Part shown: positions 1-9,056 of the stretch, one piece after another
Position numbering within the stretch: the stretch's first letter is position 1
How the letters are laid out: every line of letters starts with the position of its first letter
The notes under the pieces: generated by a model
Database searches by the model: none
What the model was told of the DNA's origin: nothing
What the model saw: the letters and a program-made list of their open reading frames with translations, nothing else
Position numbers and translations under genes: made by a program
Assembly: GCA_963847085.1 (NCBI GenBank)
Contig: CAWJYO010000003.1
Location: 1-64,000 of the forward strand
Direction: 5' to 3'
DNA: 64,000 nt
Source of the DNA: Ilyomonas sp963847085
GTDB taxonomy: Bacteria > Bacteroidota > Bacteroidia > Chitinophagales > Chitinophagaceae

Positions 1-2034
1 TTCCCATACAACTAAAGCATTCGGGTTGGCCAGAGCATAACCATATTCAAAACCAAGAACGCCATATTCACTTAAAAACGAATTATAAATGTCTAACTTT
101 TTTTGCCCTTCAGAAAGATGGTTCAACCGATTATAATAAGCATCATTTTCTTCATCGCGAAGTACGGCATGACGATGGCTGAAAGTTCCACGACGCACAT
201 CCTGACCACTCATTCTTACATTTGTTCCATGTGTAAGCAAAAAGAAGCATAGGCCAGCAGTTCGCCCGTTGCCCAATCGGCTTTTTGTTCCCCTTCAAAC
301 AATTTGATTTTATCCTGCAAAAGCTTCTCAACTTTGCGTAGCGGCTTAAAGTTTTCGGGCAATTTCATGATGCCGTTAAACAAAGTTGTAAACTCTTCTC
401 GCGATATGGCTGTATCCGGCGAATGATCAAAATCGGCTGCTGTTGCTTTGCGCAATGTGAGCCACCATTTTTCAGGTTGTTGAAATTTGTAAGGCAGGGG
501 ATGTTGTTTTATTCATCCAAACGTTCCTGTAAATCGCTCCAGAATTTTTGCTCCATTTCTTTTGCTAAGTCCTGCGCGTCAGCTTCACCATGTTCTTTTA
601 AATAATTGATGTAAACTTCTCGTGGGTTCGGATGCTTTTCAATAAGTTCATACAAATGCGGTTGCGTATATTTCGGGTCGTCGCCTTCATTATGTCCATA
701 ACGGCGATAACAAACCATATCAATAAAAATATCTTCATTAAATTTGCCGGTACGGGTTCAATATCGGAACATTTTACCACCGCTTCAGGATCATCTCCAT
801 TCACATGCATCACCGGAGCCTGTACCATCGCTGCAACAGATGTGCAATAATCGTACTGCGGGCATCATCAAAATCAGTAGTAAAGCCAATCTGGTTGTTA
901 ATAACAAAATGAATGGTGCCACCGGTTTAATATCCTTCCAGTTCGCTCATTTGGAGCAATTCATAAACAATACCCTGCCCTGCAACTGCTGCATCACCAT
1001 GAATTAAAATAGGTAAAATCTCATTATAAATATTCTCATACAACAGATCTGCTTTTGCACGTGCAAAACCTTATACTACAGGGTCAACCACCTCCAGATG
1101 CGATGGATTTGGCATTAGCTTTACGTTTATTTTTTTTTCGTTTGGAGTATTGATTTCGAACCAAATCCCAAATGATATTTTACATCACCACTACCCATAG
1201 TCTGGTCATGCGTGCCGTACCTTCAAACTCACTAAAAATTTGCTCATAAGTTTTGCCAAGCGTGTTGGCAAGCACATTTAATCTTCCGCGGTGCGCCATG
1301 CCAATCACTACTTCCTGCACATTGTTATCGGCCGCTACAGAAATGATGGTATCCAATGCAGGAATGGTGGTTTCGCCACCTTCCAGTGAAAAGCGCTTCT
1401 GACCAACATATTTGGTATGTAAAAACTTTTCAAAGATGACACCTTCATTCAGCTTTTCTAAGATTCTTTTTTTCTTTTCTAATGGCAAATCTTTCGTGAA
1501 GTTGCGCTCCATCTCGTTGGTAAGCCAGTCAACCTTTTTCTGATCGCTGATGTATTTAAATTCAATGCCAACATGCGAAGCGTAAGCCTTTTGCAAATAC
1601 TGTAAAATATTGCGCAATGTTGTTGCTCCAAGTCCGATGATTTCACCTGCCTGAAAAGTTTTATCCAAATCTTCTTCACTCAACCCAAAAAAGCCTAAAT
1701 CGAGATTGGCTCCTCTGTCTCTGCGTTCGCGGATCGGGTTTGTTTTTGCCAATAAATGGCCTTTGTTGCGATAGCCTAAAATGAGGCGATACACTTTGAT
1801 TTCCTGCCGCCAGTTATCGGTTGTAGCGGGCGTTTCTTTAGCAGCAACAGCGGTACCAGTTCCGTTGACATGACCATTTCCATTGCCATTTTTAGCAGAA
1901 GAAATGGCAAAATCAAAACCTTCAAAAAAACTCTTCATCTCCGGATCAACGCTGTCAGGATTGGCGACATAATCGTTGTATAAATTTTCGATAAAAGCCG
2001 GATGTGAATTGGTGATGTATGAAAAATCTTTCAT
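1..2034 (-). CDS. sucA: 2-oxoglutarate dehydrogenase E1 component, 3' part outside window, several frameshifts
   Basis: Thiamine-diphosphate E1 subunit of the 2-oxoglutarate dehydrogenase complex (TCA cycle, cytoplasm). The N-terminal part from 2034 reads cleanly for about 280 residues: an E1 N-terminal segment (NSHPAFIENLYNDYV), a Gly/Asn-rich linker, and the block VVIGMAHRGRLNVLANTLGK. Near 1215 the frame shifts and DQTMGSGDVKYHLGF resumes in another frame. Further shifted pieces carry INPSHLEVVDPVV-like, NQIGFTT-like and VCYRRYGHNEGDDPKYTQP signals (about 1100, 880 and 700), and the left edge still encodes E1 sequence (EYGVLGFEYGYALANPNAL). At least four frame changes in 2 kb point to indels in the assembly, not decay of a TCA-cycle gene. 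Divergent from rpsT. Confidence 0.93.
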
Positions 2035-2255
2035 GACAAAAGCATTTACTTATTATAATGACTTGCAGAATCAGTAGCGGCAAAGCGTTATTGAAAATGG
2101 GTACAAATATCGTAGTTTACCAAACATAAAATGGTAAGATGTACAAGAGCAAAGTCAATAAATTTTACTAAAAGAATATGAAATGAATTTATTTGATGAT
2201 TTCGTTTTTTGTAAATGATAACAAAATAAAATTTCCATAACCAAATGCAAAGGCT

Positions 2256-2263
2256 TAGTTTTG
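2256..2263 (+). promoter_or_regulatory. Candidate Bacteroidota -7 box (TAGTTTTG) for rpsT
   Basis: Matches the TAnnTTTG -7 consensus and would give a leader of about 30 nt before the rpsT start. No clear TTTG/TTG -33 box is seen at the right spacing, so this is weak. Confidence 0.3.
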
Positions 2264-2299
2264 CCATCCCAAAAATTTCAGGATTTATCTAAATTATTT

Positions 2300-2557
2300 A
2301 TGGCAAACCATAAGGCTACACAGAAAGACGCGCGACAGGCTGCAAAACGCAGAGAAAGAAACCGTTACTACGGCAAAACCACTCGTAATGCCATTCGTGA
2401 CATCCGTACTGTAACAGATGAAGCAGCTTACAACGAAAAGCTACCACTTACCATTTCGATGATTGATAAGCTGGCAAAAAGAGGAATTATTCATAAGAAT
2501 AAGGCGTCTAACTTAAAAAGCAAACTGGCTAAAAAAGCAACTGTGAAAACAGCATAA
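2300..2557 (+). CDS. rpsT: 30S ribosomal protein S20
   Basis: Small-subunit protein that binds 16S rRNA. The 85-residue product starts MANHKATQKDARQAAKRRERN, the typical S20 opening. An in-frame ATG 13 codons upstream exists, but the extra residues do not look like S20 and overlap the presumed promoter, so the start at 2300 is preferred. The protein is very basic throughout and ends KKATVKTA. It is monocistronic, divergent from sucA, and followed by a strong hairpin terminator. Confidence 0.97.
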   Translation: MANHKATQKDARQAAKRRERNRYYGKTTRNAIRDIRTVTDEAAYNEKLPLTISMIDKLAKRGIIHKNKASNLKSKLAKKATVKTA

Positions 2558-2633
2558 TTTTTATTTTTTTGTTCCAGTAATGGCAACATTGTTGGGACGT
2601 TTTTATTATTCTAACAATTTTTTGTTGTGTAAA

Positions 2634-2662
2634 CAAAGCCGGTATATACCGGCTTTGTTTTT
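2634..2662 (+). terminator. Rho-independent terminator after rpsT
   Basis: Perfect 24-nt palindrome (caaagccggtat and its complement, 2634-2657) followed by five T. It would also act towards queA on the other strand. A copy of the TTTGTTTTTGCC motif overlaps its 3' side. Confidence 0.8.
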
Positions 2663-2699
2663 GCCTGAATTTTGCGAATGCATCACGAATATAAATGCA

Positions 2700-2735
2700 A
2701 AGGCACGAAGCGAATACTTCTTCACTTCGTGCCTT
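2700..2735 (-). terminator. Hairpin downstream of queA
   Basis: 11-bp inverted repeat (aaggcacgaag / cttcgtgcctt) with a 14-nt loop, 22 nt past the queA stop. The T-run on the minus strand is poor, so it may be a repeat element instead of a true terminator. Confidence 0.4.
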
Positions 2736-2757
2736 CGCTTTTCAGCAGAAATACAAA

Positions 2758-3801
2758 TTACAATACCAGCATGGCATCTCCATAACTGAAGAAACGGTAT
2801 TTATCTTTAATGGCTTTTTTATATGCTTCCATAGTCAAGTCGTATCCGGCAAAAGCGCAGCCATAATCAGCAGGCTGGTTTTAGGCAGATGAAAATTGGT
2901 AATAAGCGTCGGCAATATTAAACTTATAAGGCGGATGAATAAAATGATTGGTCCAGCCTTCGGATGGCTTCAATAATTTTTGCGCAGTAAAGCAAGTTTC
3001 CATCGCACGCATAGTAGTAGTGCCAATAGAGCAGATTCTGTGACCTGTTTCTTTTGCTTTGTTTACAATGTTGCAGGCTTCTTCATCAATGCGGTAATAT
3101 TCAGCATCCATTTTATGCTTGCTCAGGTCTTCCACTTCAATCGGGCGGAAAGTGCCGAGGCCGGTATGCAAGGTAATTTCCGCAAAACGAATACCTTTTA
3201 TTTCCAACGCTTAATCAGTTCTTTGCTGAAATGCAAGCCCGCCGTGGGTGCCGCTACAGCACCTTCATGCTTTGCATATACGGTTTGATAACGTTCTTTA
3301 TCTTCTTCATCGGGCTTGCGTTTGATGTATTTTGGCAAAGGTGTTTCGCCCAAAAATTCAAGCATCTTTTTGAAATTCTTCATCGCCATCCCATAAAAAA
3401 CGAATGGTTCTGCCGCGGCTGGTAGTGTTATCAATTACTTCAGCAACCAGTTCATCATTTTCACCAAAATATAATTTGTTGCCTACGCGAATTTTACGGG
3501 CAGGATCAACAATTACATCCCACAGACGGTTTGGCTTATTCAGTTCGCGCAGCAGAAACACTTCAATTTTGGCGCCGGTTTTTTCCTTACGGCCATACAT
3601 ACGGGCAGGAAAAACTTTGGTGTTGTTTACAACAAAAACATCTTTGTCATCAAAGTATTCAAGAATGTCGTTAAAGTGCTTGTTTTCCATTTGTCCGGTT
3701 TTGCGGTGAACCACCATCAGGCGGCTGTCTTCACGTCGTTTGGTCGGATTTTGTGCAATAAGATTAAGAGGAAGATCAAACTTAAATTGACTCAATTTCA
3801 T
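2758..3801 (-). CDS. queA: S-adenosylmethionine:tRNA ribosyltransferase-isomerase, frameshifted
   Basis: Transfers and isomerises the ribosyl moiety of AdoMet onto preQ1 at tRNA position 34, giving epoxyqueuosine (queuosine pathway, cytoplasm). N-terminus MKLSQFKFDLPLNLIAQNPT with RREDSRLMVVHR is classic QueA. Further blocks are FPARMYGRKEKTGAKIEVFLL, AAPTAGLHFSKELI, GTFRPIEVEDL, SIGTTTMRAMET and a C-terminus ending YRFFSYGDAMLVL. These lie in different frames: shifts near 3365, 3200, 2910 and 2855. Their sum cancels, since the whole span is exactly 348 codons, the usual family length. The stop at 2758 comes from following the resumed frame. Confidence 0.93.
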
Positions 3802-4147
3802 TTGTGCTGCTAACTTTTAAAAGCAACATTTCATTTCGCCCTACTTCGTCACCGGGCTAGTGTCATGTTACGGCATGATGATTAAAAAAGGCTGCAAAGC
3901 TAATCATTTCTATCAAGATATTTTTTGTTTTCTGTAAGCAAACAATAGTAATTTGTGATTTTCCGGAAATTTGATTGAAAAAAAATCATAATTGTACATC
4001 TTTAAGTAATAATAGATTTGGACATTTGTTTTATTATAAGATGCCTTCTTATGTTTATTTGCATAAGATTGAATTTAGAATTTTATCAGTATAAACAAAC
4101 TATTCCTCATTCAATCTACATTTGTTCTCTACGACTGAAACCAAATT
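3802..4147. other. Intergenic region between queA and the GH125 gene
   Basis: AT-rich, no credible ORF. It holds the divergent promoters; only one on the plus strand is recognisable (see 3992-4020). Confidence 0.6.
3992..4020 (+). promoter_or_regulatory. Candidate promoter for GH125 gene
   Basis: TTG at 3992-3994 and TAGATTTG at 4013-4020 fit the Bacteroidota -33 / -7 pattern with an 18-nt spacer. The implied leader is about 120 nt. Confidence 0.4.
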
Positions 4148-5572
4148 ATGAAACGAAGAACATTCATTCAGCAAACGGCTCTTGCGGGCGCAGCTATCGG
4201 CTTATCTCAATATGCTACGGCCTCGTCATTGAACAATTTTGAAACGGTAAGAACAGAACCATCCAAACGAAAGTTTACGAGCAAAGCTGTTGAAGCCCTT
4301 ATCAGCGAAATCAAATCGAAGATTGGCAATAAAGAAATGGCATGGTTGTTTGAAAATTGTTTCCCCAATACCTTAGATACAACCGTTGATTTTGAAGTGC
4401 TCAATGGCAAGCCCGATACCTATGTTATCACTGGCGATATAGATGCTATGTGGCTTCGCGACAGCAGCGCACAGGTGTATCCATATGTGCGCTTGTGCAA
4501 GCAGGATAAAGAATTGCAGCAACTGATTAAAGGAGTTATTAACCGGCAGGTAAAATGTATTTTGAAAGACCCTTATGCCAATGCTTTTTATAAAGATGAA
4601 AACAAAATAAGTGAGTGGAAGGAAACCGACAGCACCGAAATGAAGCCCGGCGTACACGAACGCAAATGGGAGATTGATTCTCTTTGTTATCCCATTCGTT
4701 TGGCTCATGCTTACTGGAAGGAAACCGGCGATGCCACTGCGTTTGACGATGATTGGATAAAAGCCATGCAACTCGTCGTTCAAACGTTTACTGAGCAACA
4801 ACGGATGAACAATTTAGGACCTTATCATTTTCAACGCAAAACATCATGGGCAACGGATGGCGTACCGATGAATGGTTACGGTTATCCGGCAAAACCAAAC
4901 GGTTTAATCTGTTCGATGTTCCGTCCGAGCGATGATGCTACTATTTTTTCTTATCTCGTTCCGAGCAATTTATTTGCGCTGGTTTCTTTACAACGGTTAA
5001 ACGAATTAAAACAGCAATTGCCTTCCAACAAAGCATCAGCCATTGATAGCACAGCGTTGATGACTTCACTGTCAGCCGCTTTGCAACATAACTATCACGT
5101 AACCAAACATCCTCAGTTTGGCGATGTATATGCTTATGAAATCAATGGTTTTGGAAGCTATAATTTAATGGACGACGCGAATGTTCCATCCTTACTTGGT
5201 TTGCCGTATTTGGGTGCAGTAAAAGCTAATGATCCGATTTATCATAACACGAGAAAATATGTATTATCGCCCGAAAATCCATTCTTTTTTAAAGGCACAG
5301 CGGGCGAAGGCATTGGCGGTCCGCACATTGGTTTGAACATGATTTGGCCGATCAGCATCACCATTCGCGGTTTAACTTCAACAGACGAAAAAGAAATTAA
5401 ATACTGTTTAGACACGTTGCAAAAAACACACGCTGGTACCGGCTTTATGCACGAGTCGTTTAATAAAGACAATCCTTCTAACTTCACCCGCAAATGGTTT
5501 GCCTGGGCAAATACCTTGTTCGGTGAATTTGTTTGGAAAGTTTACCGCGAACAACCACATTTGCTGGAATAA
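4148..5572 (+). CDS. Glycoside hydrolase family 125 exo-alpha-1,6-mannosidase
   Basis: Probable metal-independent exo-alpha-1,6-mannosidase trimming mannans or N-glycans, exported. The N-terminus MKRRTFIQQTALAGAAIG carries a twin-arginine-like signal, cleavable near ATA-SS (about residue 26). Family signatures in order: DIDAMWLRDSSAQVYPY (about 97-113), ERKWEIDSLCYPIRLA (about 170), MFRPSDDATIFSYLVPSN (about 255), GGPHIGLNMIWPI (about 387) and GFMHESFNKDNPSNFTRKWF (about 430). 474 residues is full length. The family uses an inverting Asp/Glu pair; acidic residues in the DIDAMWLRD and MHESF blocks are conserved here, but I do not assign them individually. Downstream is a secreted SGNH hydrolase, so the pair may act on the same glycan. 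Confidence 0.9.
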   Translation: MKRRTFIQQTALAGAAIGLSQYATASSLNNFETVRTEPSKRKFTSKAVEALISEIKSKIGNKEMAWLFENCFPNTLDTTVDFEVLNGKPDTYVITGDIDAMWLRDSSAQVYPYVRLCKQDKELQQLIKGVINRQVKCILKDPYANAFYKDENKISEWKETDSTEMKPGVHERKWEIDSLCYPIRLAHAYWKETGDATAFDDDWIKAMQLVVQTFTEQQRMNNLGPYHFQRKTSWATDGVPMNGYGYPAKPNGLICSMFRPSDDATIFSYLVPSNLFALVSLQRLNELKQQLPSNKASAIDSTALMTSLSAALQHNYHVTKHPQFGDVYAYEINGFGSYNLMDDANVPSLLGLPYLGAVKANDPIYHNTRKYVLSPENPFFFKGTAGEGIGGPHIGLNMIWPISITIRGLTSTDEKEIKYCLDTLQKTHAGTGFMHESFNKDNPSNFTRKWFAWANTLFGEFVWKVYREQPHLLE

Positions 5573-5584
5573 AAGCGGCAAAAC

Positions 5585-5615
5585 CAAAACTGTTATCACA
5601 GTGATAGTTGTTTTG
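5585..5615 (+). terminator. Imperfect hairpin after GH125 gene
   Basis: caaaac + tatcac pair with gtgata + gttttg around a 3x3 internal loop; T-rich sequence follows. Weak terminator candidate. Confidence 0.35.
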
Positions 5616-5662
5616 ATTTTTGAATTGCTTTTCAATCTTTCTTTTTCATAACTCATCTTTTT

Positions 5663-6340
5663 ATGAACAATAAATTTTTGCTTGTTTTTGTTTTCTTTGG
5701 TTTATTAATTATGCTCAGTTTCAAACGCGATAAAACAAAAAAGGTTGTCTTCTTTGGCGATTCTATTACACAAGCCGGTGTGCAACCAAAGGGTTTTATT
5801 ACGGTGATGAAAGACATGCTTCAAAAAGAAGGCAATACCAGCTACGACTTAATAGGAGCTGGAATTGGCGGCAACAAAGTGTACGATTTGTATTTGCGCA
5901 TGGATAGCGATGTGCTGGCTAAATCGCCCGACATCGTGGTGATTTATGTAGGCGTAAATGATGTATGGCACAAGTCATCTTACGGTACTGGAACCGACGC
6001 TGATAAGTTTGAAAAATTTTACCGCGCAATCATTAAAAAAATTGAAGCTGATAATGCAAAAGTGATTTTGGTAACACCGGCTACCATTGGTGAAAAGAAA
6101 AATTATATGAACCAGCAGGATGGGGATTTGAATAAATATTCAGGCATAATCAAAAGCATCGGAAATGATCTGCATATTCCAGTTGTTGACTTGCGCACTC
6201 TGTTTGAAAACTACGAACAGCAACACAACACGAACGATGTCGACCGCGGCGTTCTTACGGTTGATGGTGTTCATTTGAATGATACCGGAAATCAGTTGGT
6301 AGCTGAAACGATTTTGAAAGCGATAATGGAGTTGAACTAA
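5663..6340 (+). CDS. Secreted SGNH/GDSL-family hydrolase
   Basis: Esterase or deacetylase of the SGNH superfamily. A hydrophobic N-terminus (FLLVFVFFGLLIMLSF, residues 4-19) is a signal peptide or anchor. Block I is FFGDSITQAG with the catalytic Ser near residue 33. Block III is YVGVNDVWH with the Gly/Asn oxyanion residues, and block V is VDGVHLND, with the catalytic Asp and His near the end. 225 residues is usual. The substrate cannot be read from the sequence; sialate O-acetylesterase-like and carbohydrate esterase members look similar. Follows the GH125 gene by 90 nt with a weak hairpin between. Confidence 0.85.
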   Translation: MNNKFLLVFVFFGLLIMLSFKRDKTKKVVFFGDSITQAGVQPKGFITVMKDMLQKEGNTSYDLIGAGIGGNKVYDLYLRMDSDVLAKSPDIVVIYVGVNDVWHKSSYGTGTDADKFEKFYRAIIKKIEADNAKVILVTPATIGEKKNYMNQQDGDLNKYSGIIKSIGNDLHIPVVDLRTLFENYEQQHNTNDVDRGVLTVDGVHLNDTGNQLVAETILKAIMELN

Positions 6341-6374
6341 ATTTTTATTGGCGGTAAAAATTTGTGCAAAAACA

Positions 6375-6400
6375 AAACCCCGTGTGGAAACACGGGGTTT
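6375..6400 (-). terminator. Hairpin between the SGNH hydrolase and hsp20 genes
   Basis: Perfect 10-bp stem (aaaccccgtg / cacggggttt) with a 6-nt loop. On the minus strand it runs into TTTTGTTTTT, so it terminates hsp20; it can also stop the plus-strand gene. Confidence 0.8.
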
Positions 6401-6441
6401 ATAAACCAAAAACCAACTCTTATGAAAAACTCTTAAATGTC

Positions 6442-6855
6442 TTACTGAATTTCGATTTGTTTAGGAGATACTTTTACTTCTTCTTTTTTAGGAAGAAATA
6501 TCTGTAACACACCAGCTTCATATTTCGCTTTAATTTCATCAGCATTCACTTTTTCATCCAATGAAAAACTGCGCTTGAATGAGGAAACAGAAAACTCTCT
6601 GCGATGCGTTTTGTAAGCTTTTTCTTCGTTGTCAGATTTCTGAAAACTAACGGTTAACAATCCTTTTTCTACGTTAATCTTAAAATCTTCTTTCTGCAAA
6701 CCAGGAGCCTGAAGTTCGAGATGATATCCATCTTCGGTTTCATGAATATTCACGGGAGGAATATTCAATCCTTTGTTCCAGTTAGCAGGAACAGTATTAA
6801 ATAACTCATCCAAAAGATTGTTTACCGTGCGGTAGTTTTGTTTTACGAGTGTCAT
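6442..6855 (-). CDS. Hsp20 / alpha-crystallin family small heat-shock protein
   Basis: ATP-independent holdase. 137 residues, with the alpha-crystallin domain from about residue 33 (VNIHETEDGYHLELQAPGL) to about 125. The typical block KINVEKGLLTVSFQK is present, and the C-terminus carries the oligomerisation motif I-x-I/V type (QIFLPKKE). Monocistronic, convergent with the SGNH hydrolase gene and ending in a strong hairpin. No clear heat-shock operator is seen upstream. Confidence 0.93.
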   Translation of the reverse strand: MTLVKQNYRTVNNLLDELFNTVPANWNKGLNIPPVNIHETEDGYHLELQAPGLQKEDFKINVEKGLLTVSFQKSDNEEKAYKTHRREFSVSSFKRSFSLDEKVNADEIKAKYEAGVLQIFLPKKEEVKVSPKQIEIQ

Positions 6856-7008
6856 AGTTATTTTATTTTTTTATTTTTTCTAATGACACCTGTAGTTCAA
6901 ACTGTATACCACCCGTTTTTTCCTATTGCAATGGCAAAATTAATCCAATTTTCAGCCAGAATGTCTTTATAAGTGTTTAAAAAAAGCCAAATTGTCCGAA
7001 ATTAAGTG

Positions 7009-7043
7009 TTTTGTTGCTCATTTTTCCATTTTGCTTATTTTTG
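7009..7043 (+). promoter_or_regulatory. Promoter of the bacilliredoxin gene
   Basis: TTTTGTTG at 7009-7016 and TATTTTTG at 7036-7043 match the -33 and -7 boxes with a 19-nt spacer; the ATG lies 21 nt downstream. Confidence 0.5.
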
Positions 7044-7064
7044 CCGAAACGAAATAAAAAACAA

Positions 7065-7478
7065 ATGTATCCAGCAGAAATAGTAATTCCAATGAAGGCC
7101 GAACTTACCGATAACGGGTTTGAAGAAATGAATACGGCCACAGATGTTAATAACAGCTTAGAAGCAGAAGGCACCACATTGGTAATGGTGAACTCAGTAT
7201 GTGGATGTGCGGCTGGCGCGGCGCGACCAGGTGTGTTGATGGCCGTGTACAATAGCAATAAAAAACCAGATAATTTAAAAACAGTATTTGCAGGTTTTGA
7301 TGTAGAAGCTGTGAATAAAATGCGTGAACATTTGTTACCTTATCCACCCTCATCACCGGCAATCGCATTGTTTAAAGACGGACAGCTTGTGCACATGGTA
7401 GAGCGTCATCAAATTGAAGGACGACCTGCACAGGTAATTGCCCGTAATCTTATCGCTGCTTTCGAAGAGTATTGCTAA
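7065..7478 (+). CDS. BrxA/BrxB-family bacilliredoxin
   Basis: Thioredoxin-fold protein of the YphP/YqiW family (DUF1094), which removes low-molecular-weight thiols from proteins. The CGC active-site motif is in VNSVCGCAAGAARPG near residue 46, and the family blocks LPYPPSSPAIALFKDG and HQIEGRPAQVIA follow. The start at 7065 (MYPAEIVIPMKAEL) is chosen because it matches the family N-terminus; an upstream in-frame start would read through the promoter. Bacteroidota members are known although bacillithiol itself is not assured, so the thiol partner is open. Confidence 0.92.
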   Translation: MYPAEIVIPMKAELTDNGFEEMNTATDVNNSLEAEGTTLVMVNSVCGCAAGAARPGVLMAVYNSNKKPDNLKTVFAGFDVEAVNKMREHLLPYPPSSPAIALFKDGQLVHMVERHQIEGRPAQVIARNLIAAFEEYC

Positions 7479-7548
7479 GCAATACCGTTAGCAGCAAACA
7501 TTATCCATGCACGTACAGCTTTGTTCATGGATGGGTTAGTAAATATCG

Positions 7549-7578
7549 GTCCCGCCGTTCCCGGCGGGACATTTTTTT
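7549..7578 (+). terminator. Strong terminator after the bacilliredoxin gene
   Basis: 9-bp GC-rich stem (gtcccgccg / cggcgggac), 4-nt loop, then seven T. Confidence 0.85.
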
Positions 7579-7594
7579 GACTAACATGTTATGC

Positions 7595-7748
7595 GATTTT
7601 TCTGATTCAGCAGATTGTAGAAACCGTTTTTGTTTTTGCCCAAATTTTTGAATTGTATTCATGAATTAGCCGAATCTATAAAATCATTCAAAATACTGGT
7701 TCAGATAATTAGCCGAATCAGATAAATCATTTAAAATCGTGGTTCAGA
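7595..7748. repeat. Cluster of three copies of the TCTGAACCAGGATTTT repeat family
   Basis: One copy on the plus strand (about 7595-7625) faces two tandem copies on the minus strand (7664-7705 and 7707-7748). Read on the minus strand each of the latter goes TCTGAACCA, GATTT, CTGATTCGGCTAATT. The last copy ends 2 nt before the rarA start codon. An exact TTTGTTTTTGCCC motif lies between the arms (7629-7641). Confidence 0.75.
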
Positions 7749-7749
7749 T

Positions 7750-9018
7750 ATGAACACAAACATTCCATTAGCCGAACGACTTCGACCTACAACATTAAAC
7801 GAGCTGGTAGGGCAACAACACCTTACGGGTGAAGGCAGTATTCTTCGTAATGCAGTTGAAAGCGGCCGCATTCCTTCTCTTCTTTTATGGGGACCACCCG
7901 GTGTTGGTAAAACCACAATTGCCAACATTATTGCACATGCGCTAAACGTTCCTTTCCATCAATTAAGCGCCATCAGCAGCGGTGTAAAAGAAGTGCGCGA
8001 AGTAATTGAAACAGCAAAAGGAGAGAAGGGCGCAGTTTTATTTATTGATGAAATTCATCGGTTTAATAAAAGCCAGCAGGATGCACTACTCGGTGCTGTT
8101 GAAAAGGGAATTATTACACTTATTGGTGCAACCACAGAAAACCCTTCGTTTGAAGTGAATTCAGCTTTGCTAAGTCGCTGCCAGGTATATGTATTAAAAG
8201 CTTTGAATGAAGAAGATTTGGTGCAACTTCTGCATCATGCCATTGCAACAGATTTGGTTTTACAGGAAAAGCAGATTGAACTGAAAGAAACAGAAGCATT
8301 ACTTAATCTGTCCGGTGGCGATGGAAGAAAGCTCTTAAATTTATTAGAATTAGTAGTAACCTCTTTTAGTGCAAAAACAAACGTTATTATTACCGATGAT
8401 GTTGTAATGAATGTGGCGCAAAAGAGGATTGCTTTGTATGATAAAAGTGGCGAGCAGCATTACGATATTATTAGTGCTTTTATAAAAAGTATGCGTGGCT
8501 CCGATCCGAATGGTGCAGTGTATTGGCTGGCTCGAATGATTGAAGGTGGTGAAGATGTAAAATTCATTGCGCGGCGCATGGTTATTTTTTCCAGCGAAGA
8601 TATAGGTAATGCCAATCCCAATGCGTTGTTGCTTGCCAACGCAACCTTTGATGCGGTAAATAAAATTGGTTATCCTGAATCAAGAATCATTCTATCGCAA
8701 TGCGCTGTTTATTTAGCTTCTTCAGCAAAAAGCAATGCCTCTTACGAAGCCATTGGCAATGCGTTGGAAGCTGTGAATAAATGGGGGGATTTGCCTGTTC
8801 CGCTTCACATTCGTAACGCGCCTACAAGATTAATGAAAGAGATGGACTATGGTAAAAATTACAAATATGCCCACTCGTTTGGTGGCAATTTTACCGAGCA
8901 GGAATATCTGCCTGAAAAGTTATCTGGTACTGCTTTTTACACGCCAGGCAATAATATACGAGAAGAAGAAATGCGCCGCTTTTTAAAGGGGTTGTGGAAA
9001 GATAAATATGGATATTGA
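7750..9018 (+). CDS. rarA: Replication-associated recombination protein A (AAA+ ATPase)
   Basis: Clamp-loader-like ATPase (RarA/MgsA, WRNIP1 family) acting at stalled replication forks. Opening MNTNIPLAERLRPTTLNELVGQQHL is characteristic. Walker A is WGPPGVGKTT near residue 48 and Walker B is LFIDEIHRFNKSQQDALL near 97. Sensor 1 sits in GATTENPSFEVN, and the arginine finger region SALLSRCQVY follows. The C-terminal tetramerisation part has YWLARMIEGGEDVKFIARR and FSSEDIGNANP. 422 residues, intact, with no frameshift. The upstream repeat cluster occupies the whole leader. Confidence 0.95.
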   Translation: MNTNIPLAERLRPTTLNELVGQQHLTGEGSILRNAVESGRIPSLLLWGPPGVGKTTIANIIAHALNVPFHQLSAISSGVKEVREVIETAKGEKGAVLFIDEIHRFNKSQQDALLGAVEKGIITLIGATTENPSFEVNSALLSRCQVYVLKALNEEDLVQLLHHAIATDLVLQEKQIELKETEALLNLSGGDGRKLLNLLELVVTSFSAKTNVIITDDVVMNVAQKRIALYDKSGEQHYDIISAFIKSMRGSDPNGAVYWLARMIEGGEDVKFIARRMVIFSSEDIGNANPNALLLANATFDAVNKIGYPESRIILSQCAVYLASSAKSNASYEAIGNALEAVNKWGDLPVPLHIRNAPTRLMKEMDYGKNYKYAHSFGGNFTEQEYLPEKLSGTAFYTPGNNIREEEMRRFLKGLWKDKYGY

Positions 9019-9056
9019 TTTGTGATTTTTATTAAAAAAAGGTTCAAAACCAAACA

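Noticed and set aside
1..2034. sucA as a decayed pseudogene
   Set aside because: Coding signal is conserved on both sides of every shift, and many unrelated housekeeping genes show the same pattern.
7595..7748. CRISPR array
   Set aside because: Only a few copies, in mixed orientation, no regular spacers, no cas genes in the window.
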